From Pustulibacterium marinum (lineage in GTDB: Bacteria > Bacteroidota > Bacteroidia > Flavobacteriales > Flavobacteriaceae), in NCBI RefSeq assembly GCF_900116665.1, contig NZ_FPBK01000006.1, positions 1-64,000 on the forward strand: a stretch of DNA of 64,000 nucleotides, in the 5' to 3' direction. Both the position numbers and the translations under genes were made by a program. Positions 23,203-35,984 of the stretch are shown here, piece by piece. Under the pieces are notes generated by a model, which saw only the letters and a list, made by a program, of their open reading frames with translations, did no database searches and had not been told where the DNA came from. Each line of letters begins with the position of its first letter. The first letter of the stretch is position 1.

Positions 23203-24348
23203 TTACAAAGGATATTTTCTAAATAAAATAAATAAGAGCAAACATATGACCAATGCAATACAGCCGGTAGCTAGAAAAAGTGTTGTGGTTTCTACAAATA
23301 TGAAACCCAAAAATGTTGATAGAAATTGACCTCCAAAAACACCAATAGAATAAAGACCAAGATTTTTACCTCTAGATTTAAACGAGCTTACTTCTACCAT
23401 CATATGATTGAGTGTAGGAATGGATAATCCAAATCCTATTCCTAGCATACATGCACCTGCGTAGATAAAAGCTTCCGTATTTCCTACACCGAAAATAAAA
23501 TATCCAATCATAAAAAATAGAAAACCAATAGCTACGGTAGCTCCAGAGGAAATTGCTCTGGCAATTTTGGGCATTTGTGAAGCCGTAATTACGGCTATAA
23601 AGGAAATACCGGCCATCACGTAACCTGTTTTGGATTCTGAAAATTGAAATGTTTTTGGCAAATATTCGGGCAGATGAATAAAGCTTACAAAGAAAATGAT
23701 CATAGCAAACAGGGATCCTAAAAAAATACTGAATACTAGATATTTTTCGTTAGTATGTGTAGTTTCCGGCTTATCTTTTGTCTGCTCTGTCATATCCGGA
23801 GCATGTTTTGGAAGCAGTAAAAAGCTAAGTAATAAACAGATTAATGCAATCAAATAGATATAAAAAGGATAACTCCAATGCATTTCACCCAATAAACCAC
23901 CAAGCGATAGAAATAGAACACCACCACCTTCAATAGCCATTCCTTGCCAAGCAATGATTTTCATACGGTGTGCTCCCAAGAAATTTTCAGCTATGATAGC
24001 TGTTGCGGCTATTTGTACCGCTACGGCAGCAGCTCCAAGTAGTAACCTATCTGCAATTAAAAGATAACTATTGTGAAGAAATGCACCTCCAAATCCAAAT
24101 ATAGCATAGGGTACAAGCCCCAAGCATAGTAATTTAAAAGACCCCAATTTCTTTAATAATCCACCGGTTATACTTGAGAATAAAACAACTCCTAACGATG
24201 GAAGTGTAATCAAAAGTCCACTATCAAATTGAAAGTTTAAATTATCATTTATGGCAATTAAAGATGGGGAAATCACAGAACCTACCATGATGGTTAACAT
24301 GCTAATGAGCATAAGGGTTGCGATGCCAAAAGTGTTTATATTTTTCAT
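23203..24348 (-). CDS. MFS transporter
   Basis: A 381-residue protein with about 12 hydrophobic segments and MFS features, including the loop-2 region L-K-K-L-G-S-F-K and A-D-R-L-L-L-G-A-A-A-V-A-V-Q-I in TM4. The short length and S-V-I-S-P-S-L-I-A-I-N at the start fit the drug/proton antiporter-like set, so it may export a toxic compound. The substrate is unknown. It is transcribed toward an AraC gene 9 bp away. No clear promoter was found in the 178 bp upstream. Confidence 0.85.
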   Translation of the reverse strand: MKNINTFGIATLMLISMLTIMVGSVISPSLIAINDNLNFQFDSGLLITLPSLGVVLFSSITGGLLKKLGSFKLLCLGLVPYAIFGFGGAFLHNSYLLIADRLLLGAAAVAVQIAATAIIAENFLGAHRMKIIAWQGMAIEGGGVLFLSLGGLLGEMHWSYPFYIYLIALICLLLSFLLLPKHAPDMTEQTKDKPETTHTNEKYLVFSIFLGSLFAMIIFFVSFIHLPEYLPKTFQFSESKTGYVMAGISFIAVITASQMPKIARAISSGATVAIGFLFFMIGYFIFGVGNTEAFIYAGACMLGIGFGLSIPTLNHMMVEVSSFKSRGKNLGLYSIGVFGGQFLSTFLGFIFVETTTLFLATGCIALVICLLLFILFRKYPL

Positions 24349-24526
24349 ATGGCAAAGTTCTACATTACTCTAGAAAGGAATTTTACATTTTTGCTAATTG
24401 ATTTCACATTATCAGAAATCAAATAGAAGCTGCATGGTTATGTAGAAGTATAGCATACCCTAGAAAGAGAACCAAGTTTACTATTCCTTTTTTGAAAGAA
24501 TGAAGCAAGAGAAGTTTACGGTGTAA

Positions 24527-25318
24527 TTAATCTTGTTTGTTATCATTTAATCTATCCATAAACTCTTCTTTTGCTTTGAATAAATAGTCAAGAAATAAAA
24601 ATTGATTCTTTTCTTCCAGAAGACTTTTGGCCAAGTGTCTGTGGCCGCAATAGGTGAAAAATAGATATACTTTATCAGAAGGAATTCCTATTTGTTTGGT
24701 TACCAATTCCGATGAAAAATAATTTTCATTTTCATAGAGCGTAGTAAGATCATCATAGCTTAGAAACGGATTTTCTTCTTTTTTCTGTTTTGTAAATAAA
24801 TCAACTGTAAGCTGTCCGGCTTTTAAAATATCAAGTCCATTAGAATTTTTTGTCATGTAGTATTCAGGATGATTTTTGATATCATTTTTCAATTGCATTT
24901 GAAGATTTGCTGTATACAGTTCATCGTCAAAATCCTGTACAATGAGCGTATCAGTTACTTCTACAGCTTCCAAAACATTTACTTTATCTTGTAAACTTAC
25001 GATCATGAAATGTTTGAAGTCACTTCTTAGAATAAATCTTGTTTTGTCCTCAAAGAACATAGAAGTGAATAACAGTGTATCTTTCTTTTGCGCTGGAATC
25101 ATAAATACACCATTAGAATTTGAAAAAGTGACCATTTTTGTTCTAGTATTCATTACCTTGATATCTCTAAGTGGATTATGCAATGAATCTTCTACTTTAC
25201 CGGTAATTTCTTGTGCATTTGTATAGCATGTAAACAAACAGAAAAAAAGAAATAAGTGGGGGATACAGTTTCTTTTACGTAAAATCAATTCATTTTGGTT
25301 TAGGAGGTTACAAGGCAA
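24527..25318 (-). CDS. Exported protein with a carboxypeptidase-regulatory-like domain
   Basis: A protein of up to 263 residues; the start is uncertain. The frame opens at a TTG at 25316-25318, and no ATG precedes the hydrophobic leader (H-L-F-L-F-F-C-L-F-T-C-Y-T-N-A-Q), so a second TTG at about residue 11 is equally possible. Residues ~37-110 form a CarboxypepD_reg-like beta sandwich (I-T-G-K-V-E-D-S-L-H-N-P-L-R-D-I-K-V-M-N-T). The C-terminal ~150 residues are helical, containing F-T-Y-C-G-H-R-H-L-A. Proteins of this type are common in Bacteroidota, with unknown role. It is divergent from the large catabolic locus. Confidence 0.65.
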   Translation of the reverse strand: MPCNLLNQNELILRKRNCIPHLFLFFCLFTCYTNAQEITGKVEDSLHNPLRDIKVMNTRTKMVTFSNSNGVFMIPAQKKDTLLFTSMFFEDKTRFILRSDFKHFMIVSLQDKVNVLEAVEVTDTLIVQDFDDELYTANLQMQLKNDIKNHPEYYMTKNSNGLDILKAGQLTVDLFTKQKKEENPFLSYDDLTTLYENENYFSSELVTKQIGIPSDKVYLFFTYCGHRHLAKSLLEEKNQFLFLDYLFKAKEEFMDRLNDNKQD

Positions 25319-25433
25319 ATTTTGACACTATTGAGGAAAAAGACTAGCTTTTTTTTGAAATTTAGGAAGAGTTTAACGATTAAAGAAGATCAAATTTTTC
25401 GGAACTTGGATGAAATAGTAAATCTCACCCATA

Positions 25434-25462
25434 GTTGATAGTATATTACCCTTTTATTTTTG
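25434..25462 (+). promoter_or_regulatory. Promoter of catabolic operon A
   Basis: A TTG at 25435-25437 and TATTTTTG at 25455-25462 are separated by 17 bp, a good match to the Bacteroidota -33/-7 layout. The ATG of the M1 peptidase gene is 59 bp further on. The stretch GTTGATAGTATATTA (25434-25448) resembles, at 11 of 15 positions, the GTTAATATAGTATTA motif found before operons B and C. It overlaps the -33 element, where a regulator could act. Confidence 0.6.
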
Positions 25463-25520
25463 AAATGTTGCTAGAACCTTAAAAATTTTACAAATTTATG
25501 TTTCCTTAGAAATCATAGTT

Positions 25521-27200
25521 ATGAAACAAACACCGTTTTACATTTCCCTTTTCCTACTGTTGCTTACAATACATGTTCAAGCTCAAGAATACAATTTTTC
25601 ACATGCCGATACCCTTAGAGGTAGTCTAACACCCGAACGTACTTGGTGGGATGTTATGCGTTATGATATTGCAGTTACACCAGATTATACTACCAAAACT
25701 ACAGAGGGTTATAACCTCATTACTTATAAAGTAGTAGAAAAAAAGCATACAAAGACCATGCAAATAGACTTGCAAGAACCTTTGGTGATCGATAAGGTTA
25801 TTTTTGATGGTAGTACATCACTTAAATTTACAAGAGAAGGCAATGTGTTTTATATAGAAACTCCAGCACAAAAATTCAATACTGAGCATACTGTAAAAAT
25901 ATATTTCAGCGGAAAACCGCATGAAGCCTTGCGTGCTCCCTGGGATGGCGGTTGGACGTTTACCAAAGACGAAAAAGGTAGACCATGGATGACGGTTACC
26001 TGCCAAGGTATAGGGGCTTCTATTTGGTACCCAAATAAAGATCATCAAAGTGACGAGCCAGATCGTGGGGCGTCATTAACCATACGTGTACCAAAAGCTT
26101 TAAAAGCTGTAGCAAATGGTCGTTTATTAGACACCAAAAAACATAGCGATGGTACGGTTTCATACAAATGGGGAGTTACAAACCCAATTAGCAATTATAC
26201 GCTTATACCTTACATAGGGCATTACGAGAATTTTTCAGAAAACTATCTAGGGGTTAAAGGTGATTTAGATCTTAATTTTTGGGTGTTAGATTATAATTTA
26301 GAGAAAGCAAAAAGTTACATGCCAAACGAAGTACATAATATGCTAGGTGCTTTTGAGTATTGGTTTGGGCCTTATCCGTTTTACGAAGACGGCTATAAAT
26401 TGGTAGAAACTAGCAATACTGGTATGGAGCATCAGTCTAATGTTTCCTACGGAAATTACTATGCAGGTGGTTATCGCGGTCGTGATTTATCGTACTCTGG
26501 TTTAGGTTTAACGTGGGATTTTATTATTATTCACGAGAGTGGTCATGAGTGGTTTGGTAACAATATCACTACCAACGATTTAGCAGATATGTACGTGCAC
26601 GAAAGCTTTACCAACTATAGCGAAACCCTGTTTATAGATTATAATTATGGTGAAGAAGCAGCAAACGACTACAATTTTGGTATTCGAAATGATATACAAA
26701 ACGACACACCAATTATACCAGCTTACAATGTAAACGCAAAAGGAAGCGGAGACATGTACCCAAAGGGTGGAAACATGTTGCACACCATTCGTCATAGTCT
26801 AGACAACGACAAGCTTTTCAAAAACATTTTAACAGGGTTAAACACCACATTTCATAACAAAACTGTAGATGGTATAGCTATTCAGCAATACATCAACGAA
26901 AAATCAGGATACGATTATTCTAAGGTTTTTGAGCAGTACTTAACCACTACACAAATTCCTTCGTTGCAATTACACGTAGATGCCGTAAACCATAACATAT
27001 ACTACAGATATGCAAATTGTGTAGAAGGTTTCAATCTTCCTTTGGTATTAAAAGGTTCCGAAGAAAAAATAAAAATCTCACCAACTACAGAGTGGCAAAG
27101 TGTGCCGTTTGAAAATAGCAATCAATACCTATTTACACCATGGCGAATAGAGCATATGTATTATGTGAATGTAGAATTAATTAAAAAAATGAACAACTAA
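25521..27200 (+). CDS. M1-family zinc metallopeptidase (aminopeptidase N type), exported
   Basis: A 559-residue exported gluzincin. The signal peptide ends I-H-V-Q-A-Q. The N-terminal beta domain is followed by T-G-M-E-H-Q-S, the M1 exopeptidase-type motif, and the zinc site H-E-S-G-H (His338, Glu339, His342) with third ligand Glu361, spaced 18 residues as in M1. The protein lacks the long C-terminal helical domain of classical aminopeptidase N. It probably removes N-terminal residues from peptides in the periplasm. It opens operon A and overlaps the aminopeptidase P gene by one base (TAATG), which points to joint degradation of one peptide substrate. Confidence 0.88.
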   Translation: MKQTPFYISLFLLLLTIHVQAQEYNFSHADTLRGSLTPERTWWDVMRYDIAVTPDYTTKTTEGYNLITYKVVEKKHTKTMQIDLQEPLVIDKVIFDGSTSLKFTREGNVFYIETPAQKFNTEHTVKIYFSGKPHEALRAPWDGGWTFTKDEKGRPWMTVTCQGIGASIWYPNKDHQSDEPDRGASLTIRVPKALKAVANGRLLDTKKHSDGTVSYKWGVTNPISNYTLIPYIGHYENFSENYLGVKGDLDLNFWVLDYNLEKAKSYMPNEVHNMLGAFEYWFGPYPFYEDGYKLVETSNTGMEHQSNVSYGNYYAGGYRGRDLSYSGLGLTWDFIIIHESGHEWFGNNITTNDLADMYVHESFTNYSETLFIDYNYGEEAANDYNFGIRNDIQNDTPIIPAYNVNAKGSGDMYPKGGNMLHTIRHSLDNDKLFKNILTGLNTTFHNKTVDGIAIQQYINEKSGYDYSKVFEQYLTTTQIPSLQLHVDAVNHNIYYRYANCVEGFNLPLVLKGSEEKIKISPTTEWQSVPFENSNQYLFTPWRIEHMYYVNVELIKKMNN

Positions 27201-28588
27201 TGTTTTCTAAAGAAACGTACACGGCAAGACGCAAAACCCTTGCCAATACAATACAAAACGGACTCTTAATTTTTCCCGGAAACAAAGAAGCCGGAATGAA
27301 TTATAAAGACAATTGGTATCCTTTTCGTCAAGACAGTACTTTTTTGTATTACTTCGGAATCAATTTACCAGATCTTTATGTAACTATTGATGCAGCTACA
27401 GGTGAAGAAATTTTATTTGGAGATGATCTCACGCCCGAAGATATGGTTTGGGTTGGTGCTGCAGAGCCCTTGCAAGCTCATGCCGAACGTTGTGGTGTTG
27501 CCAAAGTGCAACCCATGGCAAAATTACAAGCGTATGTGCAAAATGCGAAAGCAAAAGGGCAAACTTTACATTATTTAGCTCCATATCGTGGTAACACTAC
27601 CATAGAAATAAGCGAGTTAACAGGTATTCCTGTTGCAGCAGTAGCTGAAAAAAGATCGTTAGCTTTTGCCAAAGCCGTGATTGCACAACGATCTATAAAA
27701 TCTCAAGAAGAGATTACCGAGATTCATAAAGCAGTAAATATTACAGCAGCTATGCATACCCACGCTATTAAAGCGACAACGCACGGTGTAACCGAAAAAC
27801 AAATAGCGGGAGAATTACAAGCCATTGCTATTGCAGGTGGTGGTAACATTTCGTTTCCTATTATTTTAACCAAAAATGGACAGTACCTACATAATCATGC
27901 TACCGAAGCTGTGGTAAGTAACGGAGATATTGTCTTGTGCGACTGTGGTGCAGAAACTTCAATGGGTTATGCAGGTGATATGACGCGTACTTTTCCTGTA
28001 GCAGAACGTTTCACCACTATTCAAAGAGAAATTTACAGTATTGTATTAGACGCTCACGAATCGGCTTCAGCAGCATTAAAACCAGGTTATCGTTTTAAAG
28101 ACGCACATCTATTAGCTTCTTCTAGAATTGTTGAAGGTTTAAAAGCGTTGGGATTGATGAAAGGTGATACACAAGAAGCTGTGAATGCGGGAGCACATAC
28201 ATTATTTTTTCAATGCGGATTGGGTCATTTTATGGGCTTAGATGTACATGATATGGAAAATTTTGGTGAGCAATTAGTGGGCTACACAGATGATTTACTT
28301 AAAAGTACGGAGTTTGGTTTAAAATCTTTGCGATTAGGCAAAGCTTTAGAAGAAGGCAATGTACTAACCGTAGAACCTGGTATTTATTTTAATCCGTTGT
28401 TAATAGATGCGTGGAAAGCTCAAGGCAAGTATACAGATTTTGTAAACTATGCTGAGGTAGAAAAATTTAAATCTTTTGGCGGTATGCGTGTAGAAGAAGA
28501 TTTTCTCATCACAACCAACGGTAAAGAATTGCTAGGAGATCCGCTAGCTAAAACTGCCGACGAAATTGAAGCTTTAAAAAATTTATAA
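27200..28588 (+). CDS. pepP: Xaa-Pro aminopeptidase (aminopeptidase P, M24B)
   Basis: A 462-residue cytoplasmic metallopeptidase with no signal peptide. It has the pita-bread fold with the five dinuclear metal ligands visible: Asp248 (C-D-C-G-A-E), Asp260 (A-G-D-M-T-R-T-F), His343 (G-L-G-H-F-M-G), Glu392 (V-E-P-G-I-Y-F) and Glu432 (R-V-E-E-D). The N-terminal ~170 residues are the AMP_N domain (L-L-I-F-P-G-N). It removes the residue before Pro, or probably Hyp, from imported peptides. Start and stop of neighbours are fused (TAATG), so it is coupled to the M1 peptidase. In this locus it would finish proline-rich peptides inside the cell. Confidence 0.9.
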   Translation: MFSKETYTARRKTLANTIQNGLLIFPGNKEAGMNYKDNWYPFRQDSTFLYYFGINLPDLYVTIDAATGEEILFGDDLTPEDMVWVGAAEPLQAHAERCGVAKVQPMAKLQAYVQNAKAKGQTLHYLAPYRGNTTIEISELTGIPVAAVAEKRSLAFAKAVIAQRSIKSQEEITEIHKAVNITAAMHTHAIKATTHGVTEKQIAGELQAIAIAGGGNISFPIILTKNGQYLHNHATEAVVSNGDIVLCDCGAETSMGYAGDMTRTFPVAERFTTIQREIYSIVLDAHESASAALKPGYRFKDAHLLASSRIVEGLKALGLMKGDTQEAVNAGAHTLFFQCGLGHFMGLDVHDMENFGEQLVGYTDDLLKSTEFGLKSLRLGKALEEGNVLTVEPGIYFNPLLIDAWKAQGKYTDFVNYAEVEKFKSFGGMRVEEDFLITTNGKELLGDPLAKTADEIEALKNL

Positions 28589-28592
28589 TTAG

Positions 28593-31736
<3,144 letters not shown>

Positions 31737-31750
31737 TACCAACCTTTTTT

Positions 31751-33988
31751 ATGAGAAAAAGAATAATTTTTATTTGTGCTTTTGTATTGTGTCTTAGTAC
31801 AATTTATGCACAAGAAAACACATCGTTACTTACGCTGGATAGAATTTTTAATTCTGGTGAATTTAGTGCAGACTATCAACGACCTATTTTTTGGATAGAA
31901 GATGGCGATGCTTTTGTAACCATTGAAAGTGATGCCAACGGAAATGATGAATTGATAAAATATGAAAGTAAAAGCTATACGAAAAGTAGCTATCTAAGTG
32001 CGGACAAGTTAAAAGCTAACGGAACAAATTTACGTATCGAGAATTTCACATTGTCTCCAGACGCTTCTAAAGTTTTAATTTTCACCAATTCTAGCAGAGT
32101 ATGGCGTTCTAATACCAAAGGAGATTTTTGGGTGTATGATTTTGAGACAGATAAACTAAAACAAGTAGGTGCAAAATTTCCTTCATCATCTTTAATGTTT
32201 GCTAAGTTTTCTGAAGACAATAGCTATGTAGCGTATGTTCAAGACTTCAATATTTACAAAGAAAATTTTGTAACTGGAGAAATTACACAATTGACTACAG
32301 ATGGTACCGGAGATATTATTAACGGAACTTTTGATTGGGTGTATGAAGAAGAATATGGCATGCGCGATGGTTTTCAATGGAGTCCAGATGCGAGTACCAT
32401 TGCGTATTGGCAATTAGACGCTTCAGAAATTGGTACGTTTTATATGATTAACAATACAAATTCTATTTATTCACAGCCTATACCGTTACAATACCCAAAA
32501 GCGGGTTATAATCCGTCTTCAGCAAAAATAGGGTTGGTAGATACCAAAACAGCAAAAACAACTTGGGTGCCTATTCCTGGTGATCCTGTGCAACATTATT
32601 TACCGGCAATGCAGTGGTTGGCGGATGACTTGTTACTTATTCAGCAAATGAACAGAAAGCAGAATGAGTTGATTATGTATACCTATAAGCCTTCTACAGA
32701 AAACCTTCAGAAAATATATACTGAAACAGAAGACACTTGGGTAGATTTAAGATACCCAGATCTTGCGTCTAACCAATGGGGTAAAAACACTCAACTGCTT
32801 GTAGATGGTGGTAAGAGTTTATTACGGATGACCGAAAATGACGGTTGGCGACATATTTATAAAATTGAAATTGCTACCGGTAAAAAAACATTGCTTACTC
32901 CGGGAGATTATGATGTAGCTGCATATTACACAACAGATAAAAAGGATTTATACATAGTAGCGTCGCCAAATAATGCTACGCAACGTTATTTGTATAGTGT
33001 TCCGTTGAATGGAAAAGGAAAATTAACCAAAATAACTCCTATCGCTTTTGAAGGGGTGAATACCTATAACATTAGTCCGAATGGTAAATATGCGTTGCAC
33101 AGTTTTACCAATGTGAGCACACCAAAAACGGTAACGTTGGTAAGTTTACCAAAGCATAAAACGGTAAAAGAGCTTGTTACTAATGATAAATTAAATGCTG
33201 CTTTGGCAAGATTAAACATGCCCAAAACTTCATTTTTTGAAGTTACAACTGCAGATGGTATCACAATGGATGCTCGTATTACTAAACCTATCAATTTTGA
33301 TGCTTCTAAAAAATATCCTGTGATTTTTCATGTGTACGGAGAACCTTGGAGTGTTGTAGCAACCGATACTTGGGTTGGTATGTATGAATTGTATTTGGCT
33401 CAGTTAGGTTTTGTGGTGATCAATATGGATAACAGAGGAACGCCAACCTTAAAAGGCAGTAAATGGCGTAAAAGTATTTACCAAAATGTGGGTGTAATTA
33501 ATGCCAATGATCAAGCACAAGCTACCGAAAAAGTTTTGGCAACCTGTGATTTTCTAGATGCTGATAAAGTAAGCGTTTGGGGTTGGAGTGGTGGAGGCTC
33601 TATGACGCAAAACTTGATGTTCCGCTATCCAGAAATTTATAAAACGGGAGTTGCAGTCGCAGGAGTAGCATATCAATTATTTTATGACAACATTTATCAA
33701 GAACGTTATATGGGCTTGCCAAGTGAAGATAAAGAGAAATTCATTAAAGGATCACCTGTAACATATGCTGGCGGTCTAGAGGGGAATTTATTATTAATTC
33801 ACGGTACAGGAGATGACAATGTACATTATCAAAACATGGAATATTTAGTCAACGAGCTCATCAAACAAAACAAACAATTTGATATGATGGCATATCCAAA
33901 TAGATCTCATGGTATCTACGAAGGGCAAGGAACGTCTTTACATTTATATACCTTGATTACCAATTACTTTTTGAAGCATAGTAAATAA
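31751..33988 (+). CDS. Dipeptidyl peptidase IV-type S9B serine peptidase, exported
   Basis: A 745-residue exported prolyl dipeptidase. The signal peptide ends T-I-Y-A-Q. An N-terminal eight-blade propeller carries the DPP IV double-glutamate anchor, D-W-V-Y-E-E-E-Y (Glu199-201), which binds the free N-terminus of the substrate. The alpha/beta-hydrolase triad is Ser613 (G-W-S-G-G-G), Asp688 (G-T-G-D-D-N-V-H) and His720 (R-S-H-G). DPP IV enzymes release X-Pro dipeptides, and some tolerate hydroxyproline. Retention of the E-E motif makes this the better canonical DPP IV of the two S9 genes in the locus. It sits in operon A between GH2 and GH97, 14 and 11 bp away. Confidence 0.92.
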   Translation: MRKRIIFICAFVLCLSTIYAQENTSLLTLDRIFNSGEFSADYQRPIFWIEDGDAFVTIESDANGNDELIKYESKSYTKSSYLSADKLKANGTNLRIENFTLSPDASKVLIFTNSSRVWRSNTKGDFWVYDFETDKLKQVGAKFPSSSLMFAKFSEDNSYVAYVQDFNIYKENFVTGEITQLTTDGTGDIINGTFDWVYEEEYGMRDGFQWSPDASTIAYWQLDASEIGTFYMINNTNSIYSQPIPLQYPKAGYNPSSAKIGLVDTKTAKTTWVPIPGDPVQHYLPAMQWLADDLLLIQQMNRKQNELIMYTYKPSTENLQKIYTETEDTWVDLRYPDLASNQWGKNTQLLVDGGKSLLRMTENDGWRHIYKIEIATGKKTLLTPGDYDVAAYYTTDKKDLYIVASPNNATQRYLYSVPLNGKGKLTKITPIAFEGVNTYNISPNGKYALHSFTNVSTPKTVTLVSLPKHKTVKELVTNDKLNAALARLNMPKTSFFEVTTADGITMDARITKPINFDASKKYPVIFHVYGEPWSVVATDTWVGMYELYLAQLGFVVINMDNRGTPTLKGSKWRKSIYQNVGVINANDQAQATEKVLATCDFLDADKVSVWGWSGGGSMTQNLMFRYPEIYKTGVAVAGVAYQLFYDNIYQERYMGLPSEDKEKFIKGSPVTYAGGLEGNLLLIHGTGDDNVHYQNMEYLVNELIKQNKQFDMMAYPNRSHGIYEGQGTSLHLYTLITNYFLKHSK

Positions 33989-33999
33989 AACTAACCATT

Positions 34000-35955
34000 A
34001 TGAAAGCAAAAATAGTATTAGTATTTACAATTTTATGTTCTTTAAAATTGTTTGCTCAAGATATAGAAATTTCATCTCCAGATGGACAAATTACTGTTAC
34101 TATCTTAGATAAAGATACTTTAAGTTTATCTATACAAGCAGGTAATGAAGAGCTTATTGAGAAGCTAGTTCCACAAATGAAATTCAAAAACGGAAAAACT
34201 TTTGGGCAGATTAAAAATAGAAAAAAAGTTACAACCAAATTAGTTAATGAAAGCTATGAAGCTATTGTACCTACAAAATTTAAGAATGTTGAGTATACCT
34301 GCACAACTTCAACTTTAAAATGTAAAGACTTTGATTTTGAACTCAGAGTTTTCAATAATGGAGTTGCTTATAGGTTTATATCTCATCTTAAAGGAAATGT
34401 TTTGGTTACTAATGAAGAAATGGATATAACCTTAGCACAAGATTTCACGTGTTATTTGCCAGAAGAAAAAAGCTTAATTTCTCATTTTGAAAATTATTAT
34501 GAGAAACTAAAAGTTTCAGCAATTAAAAATAAAACTATAGCAGCCTTACCAACGTTATTTACAAATAATAAAGGGTTAAGTCTTTCAATAACCGAGTCTG
34601 ATTTATTTGATTATCCAAATCTTTTTTTAGAAAAGACGGCATTTGGTTTTCAAAGTTTATTTCCAAAATATGTACTAAAAACTCAAGCTTTAGAAAAAGG
34701 TCAAGACAGATTGGAGGCTGTAGAGAAAGAAGCAGATTATATTGCAAAAACCAATGGTAAGAGAAGTTTTCCTTGGCGAGTTTTTATGATTAGTTTTCAA
34801 GATGAAGAAATCATAAGCAATAATTTGGTACAACAATTAGCTAGACCAAATGAATTGAAAGATGTTTCTTGGATACAACCAGGTAGAGTTGCATGGGATT
34901 GGTGGAATGCTAATAATATTGGTAATGTAAATTTTAAGAGTGGATTAAATACCGAAACCTATAAACACTATATTGACTTTGCGGCTGATTTTGGTTTGGA
35001 ATATATAATATTAGATGAGGGTTGGTCTGCTACAACTTTAGACGTTTCAAAACCAAATCCAGATATCAATATGGAAGTATTAACTGCCTATGCAAAGAAA
35101 AAAAATGTAGGCATTATTCTTTGGAGTTTATGGAGACCACTTGATAAAAATATGGAAGAATTATTAAGTTTATATGAAGGTTGGGGTGTAAAAGGTATTA
35201 AAGTAGATTTTATTCAGCGTGCAGACCAGTATGTGGTTAATTTTTATGAACGTTTAGCAAAAAGTGCAGCAAAGCATCATTTATTGGTAGATTTTCACGG
35301 AGGTATGAAACCATCTGGTATGCGAAAGGCTTATCCTAACATTATTAATTATGAAGCTGTAAAGGGATTAGAGAACAATAAGTGGGAGACTAAAATAACA
35401 CCACATCATGATGCCCTTTTACCTTTTACTAGAATGACAGCAGGTGTTTTAGATTATACACCTGGAGGTATGGACAACGCTCATGAAGATAATTTTGCAG
35501 TAAGATTTTATAGACCAATGACATTAGGTACTAGAGCTCATCAAATAGCATTATATGGTATATATGAAGCTCCTTTACAAATGTTTGCAGATTCGCCAAC
35601 AAACTATTTGGCGAATAAAGAATGTACAACATTTATGTCTAAGATACCAACTGTTTGGGATGATACAATTGTATTACAGGCAGTTATAGGAGAGTATGTT
35701 TTACTCGCAAGGAGAAAAGATACTACGTGGTATTTGGCTGCCATTACAAATGATAAATCAAGAGAGTTTACAGTAAATTTAAGTTTTTTAGCATCTAATA
35801 AAACCTATCAATTAGAAGCGATTGAAGATGGGGTCAATTCAAATTCAATAGCTACAGATTTCAAAATAAATACATCTATTAAAAGTGTTAAAGACACCAT
35901 TACAGTAAAGTTGAATAATGGAGGGGGATATTTAGGCATATTTACTCAAAAGTAA
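34000..35955 (+). CDS. GH97 glycosidase, probably retaining (alpha-galactosidase type)
   Basis: A 651-residue exported enzyme (leader ends K-L-F-A-Q) with the three GH97 parts: N-terminal beta-super-sandwich (~20-275), catalytic TIM barrel (~290-560) starting W-D-W-W-N, and a C-terminal beta domain. Asp403 in I-K-V-D-F-I-Q-R matches the nucleophile position of the retaining subgroup, and Glu452 in N-Y-E-A-V-K-G is a candidate acid/base. Retaining GH97 members act on alpha-galactosides or beta-L-arabinopyranosides, while the inverting SusB branch acts on alpha-glucans. Alpha-galactosyl-serine occurs in extensins, which would suit this locus. Last gene of operon A, 11 bp after DPP IV. Confidence 0.88.
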   Translation: MKAKIVLVFTILCSLKLFAQDIEISSPDGQITVTILDKDTLSLSIQAGNEELIEKLVPQMKFKNGKTFGQIKNRKKVTTKLVNESYEAIVPTKFKNVEYTCTTSTLKCKDFDFELRVFNNGVAYRFISHLKGNVLVTNEEMDITLAQDFTCYLPEEKSLISHFENYYEKLKVSAIKNKTIAALPTLFTNNKGLSLSITESDLFDYPNLFLEKTAFGFQSLFPKYVLKTQALEKGQDRLEAVEKEADYIAKTNGKRSFPWRVFMISFQDEEIISNNLVQQLARPNELKDVSWIQPGRVAWDWWNANNIGNVNFKSGLNTETYKHYIDFAADFGLEYIILDEGWSATTLDVSKPNPDINMEVLTAYAKKKNVGIILWSLWRPLDKNMEELLSLYEGWGVKGIKVDFIQRADQYVVNFYERLAKSAAKHHLLVDFHGGMKPSGMRKAYPNIINYEAVKGLENNKWETKITPHHDALLPFTRMTAGVLDYTPGGMDNAHEDNFAVRFYRPMTLGTRAHQIALYGIYEAPLQMFADSPTNYLANKECTTFMSKIPTVWDDTIVLQAVIGEYVLLARRKDTTWYLAAITNDKSREFTVNLSFLASNKTYQLEAIEDGVNSNSIATDFKINTSIKSVKDTITVKLNNGGGYLGIFTQK

Positions 35956-35982
35956 TTTATTAAGTAGAATACCTTAAATTAC
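35952..35982. other. Inverted repeat between convergent GH97 and AraC genes
   Basis: GTAATTTA (35952-35959) pairs with TAAATTAC (35975-35982) in the gap between two convergent genes. It is AT-rich with a 15-nt loop. It may be a weak bidirectional terminator; no better one is visible here. Confidence 0.35.
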
Positions 35983-35984
35983 GT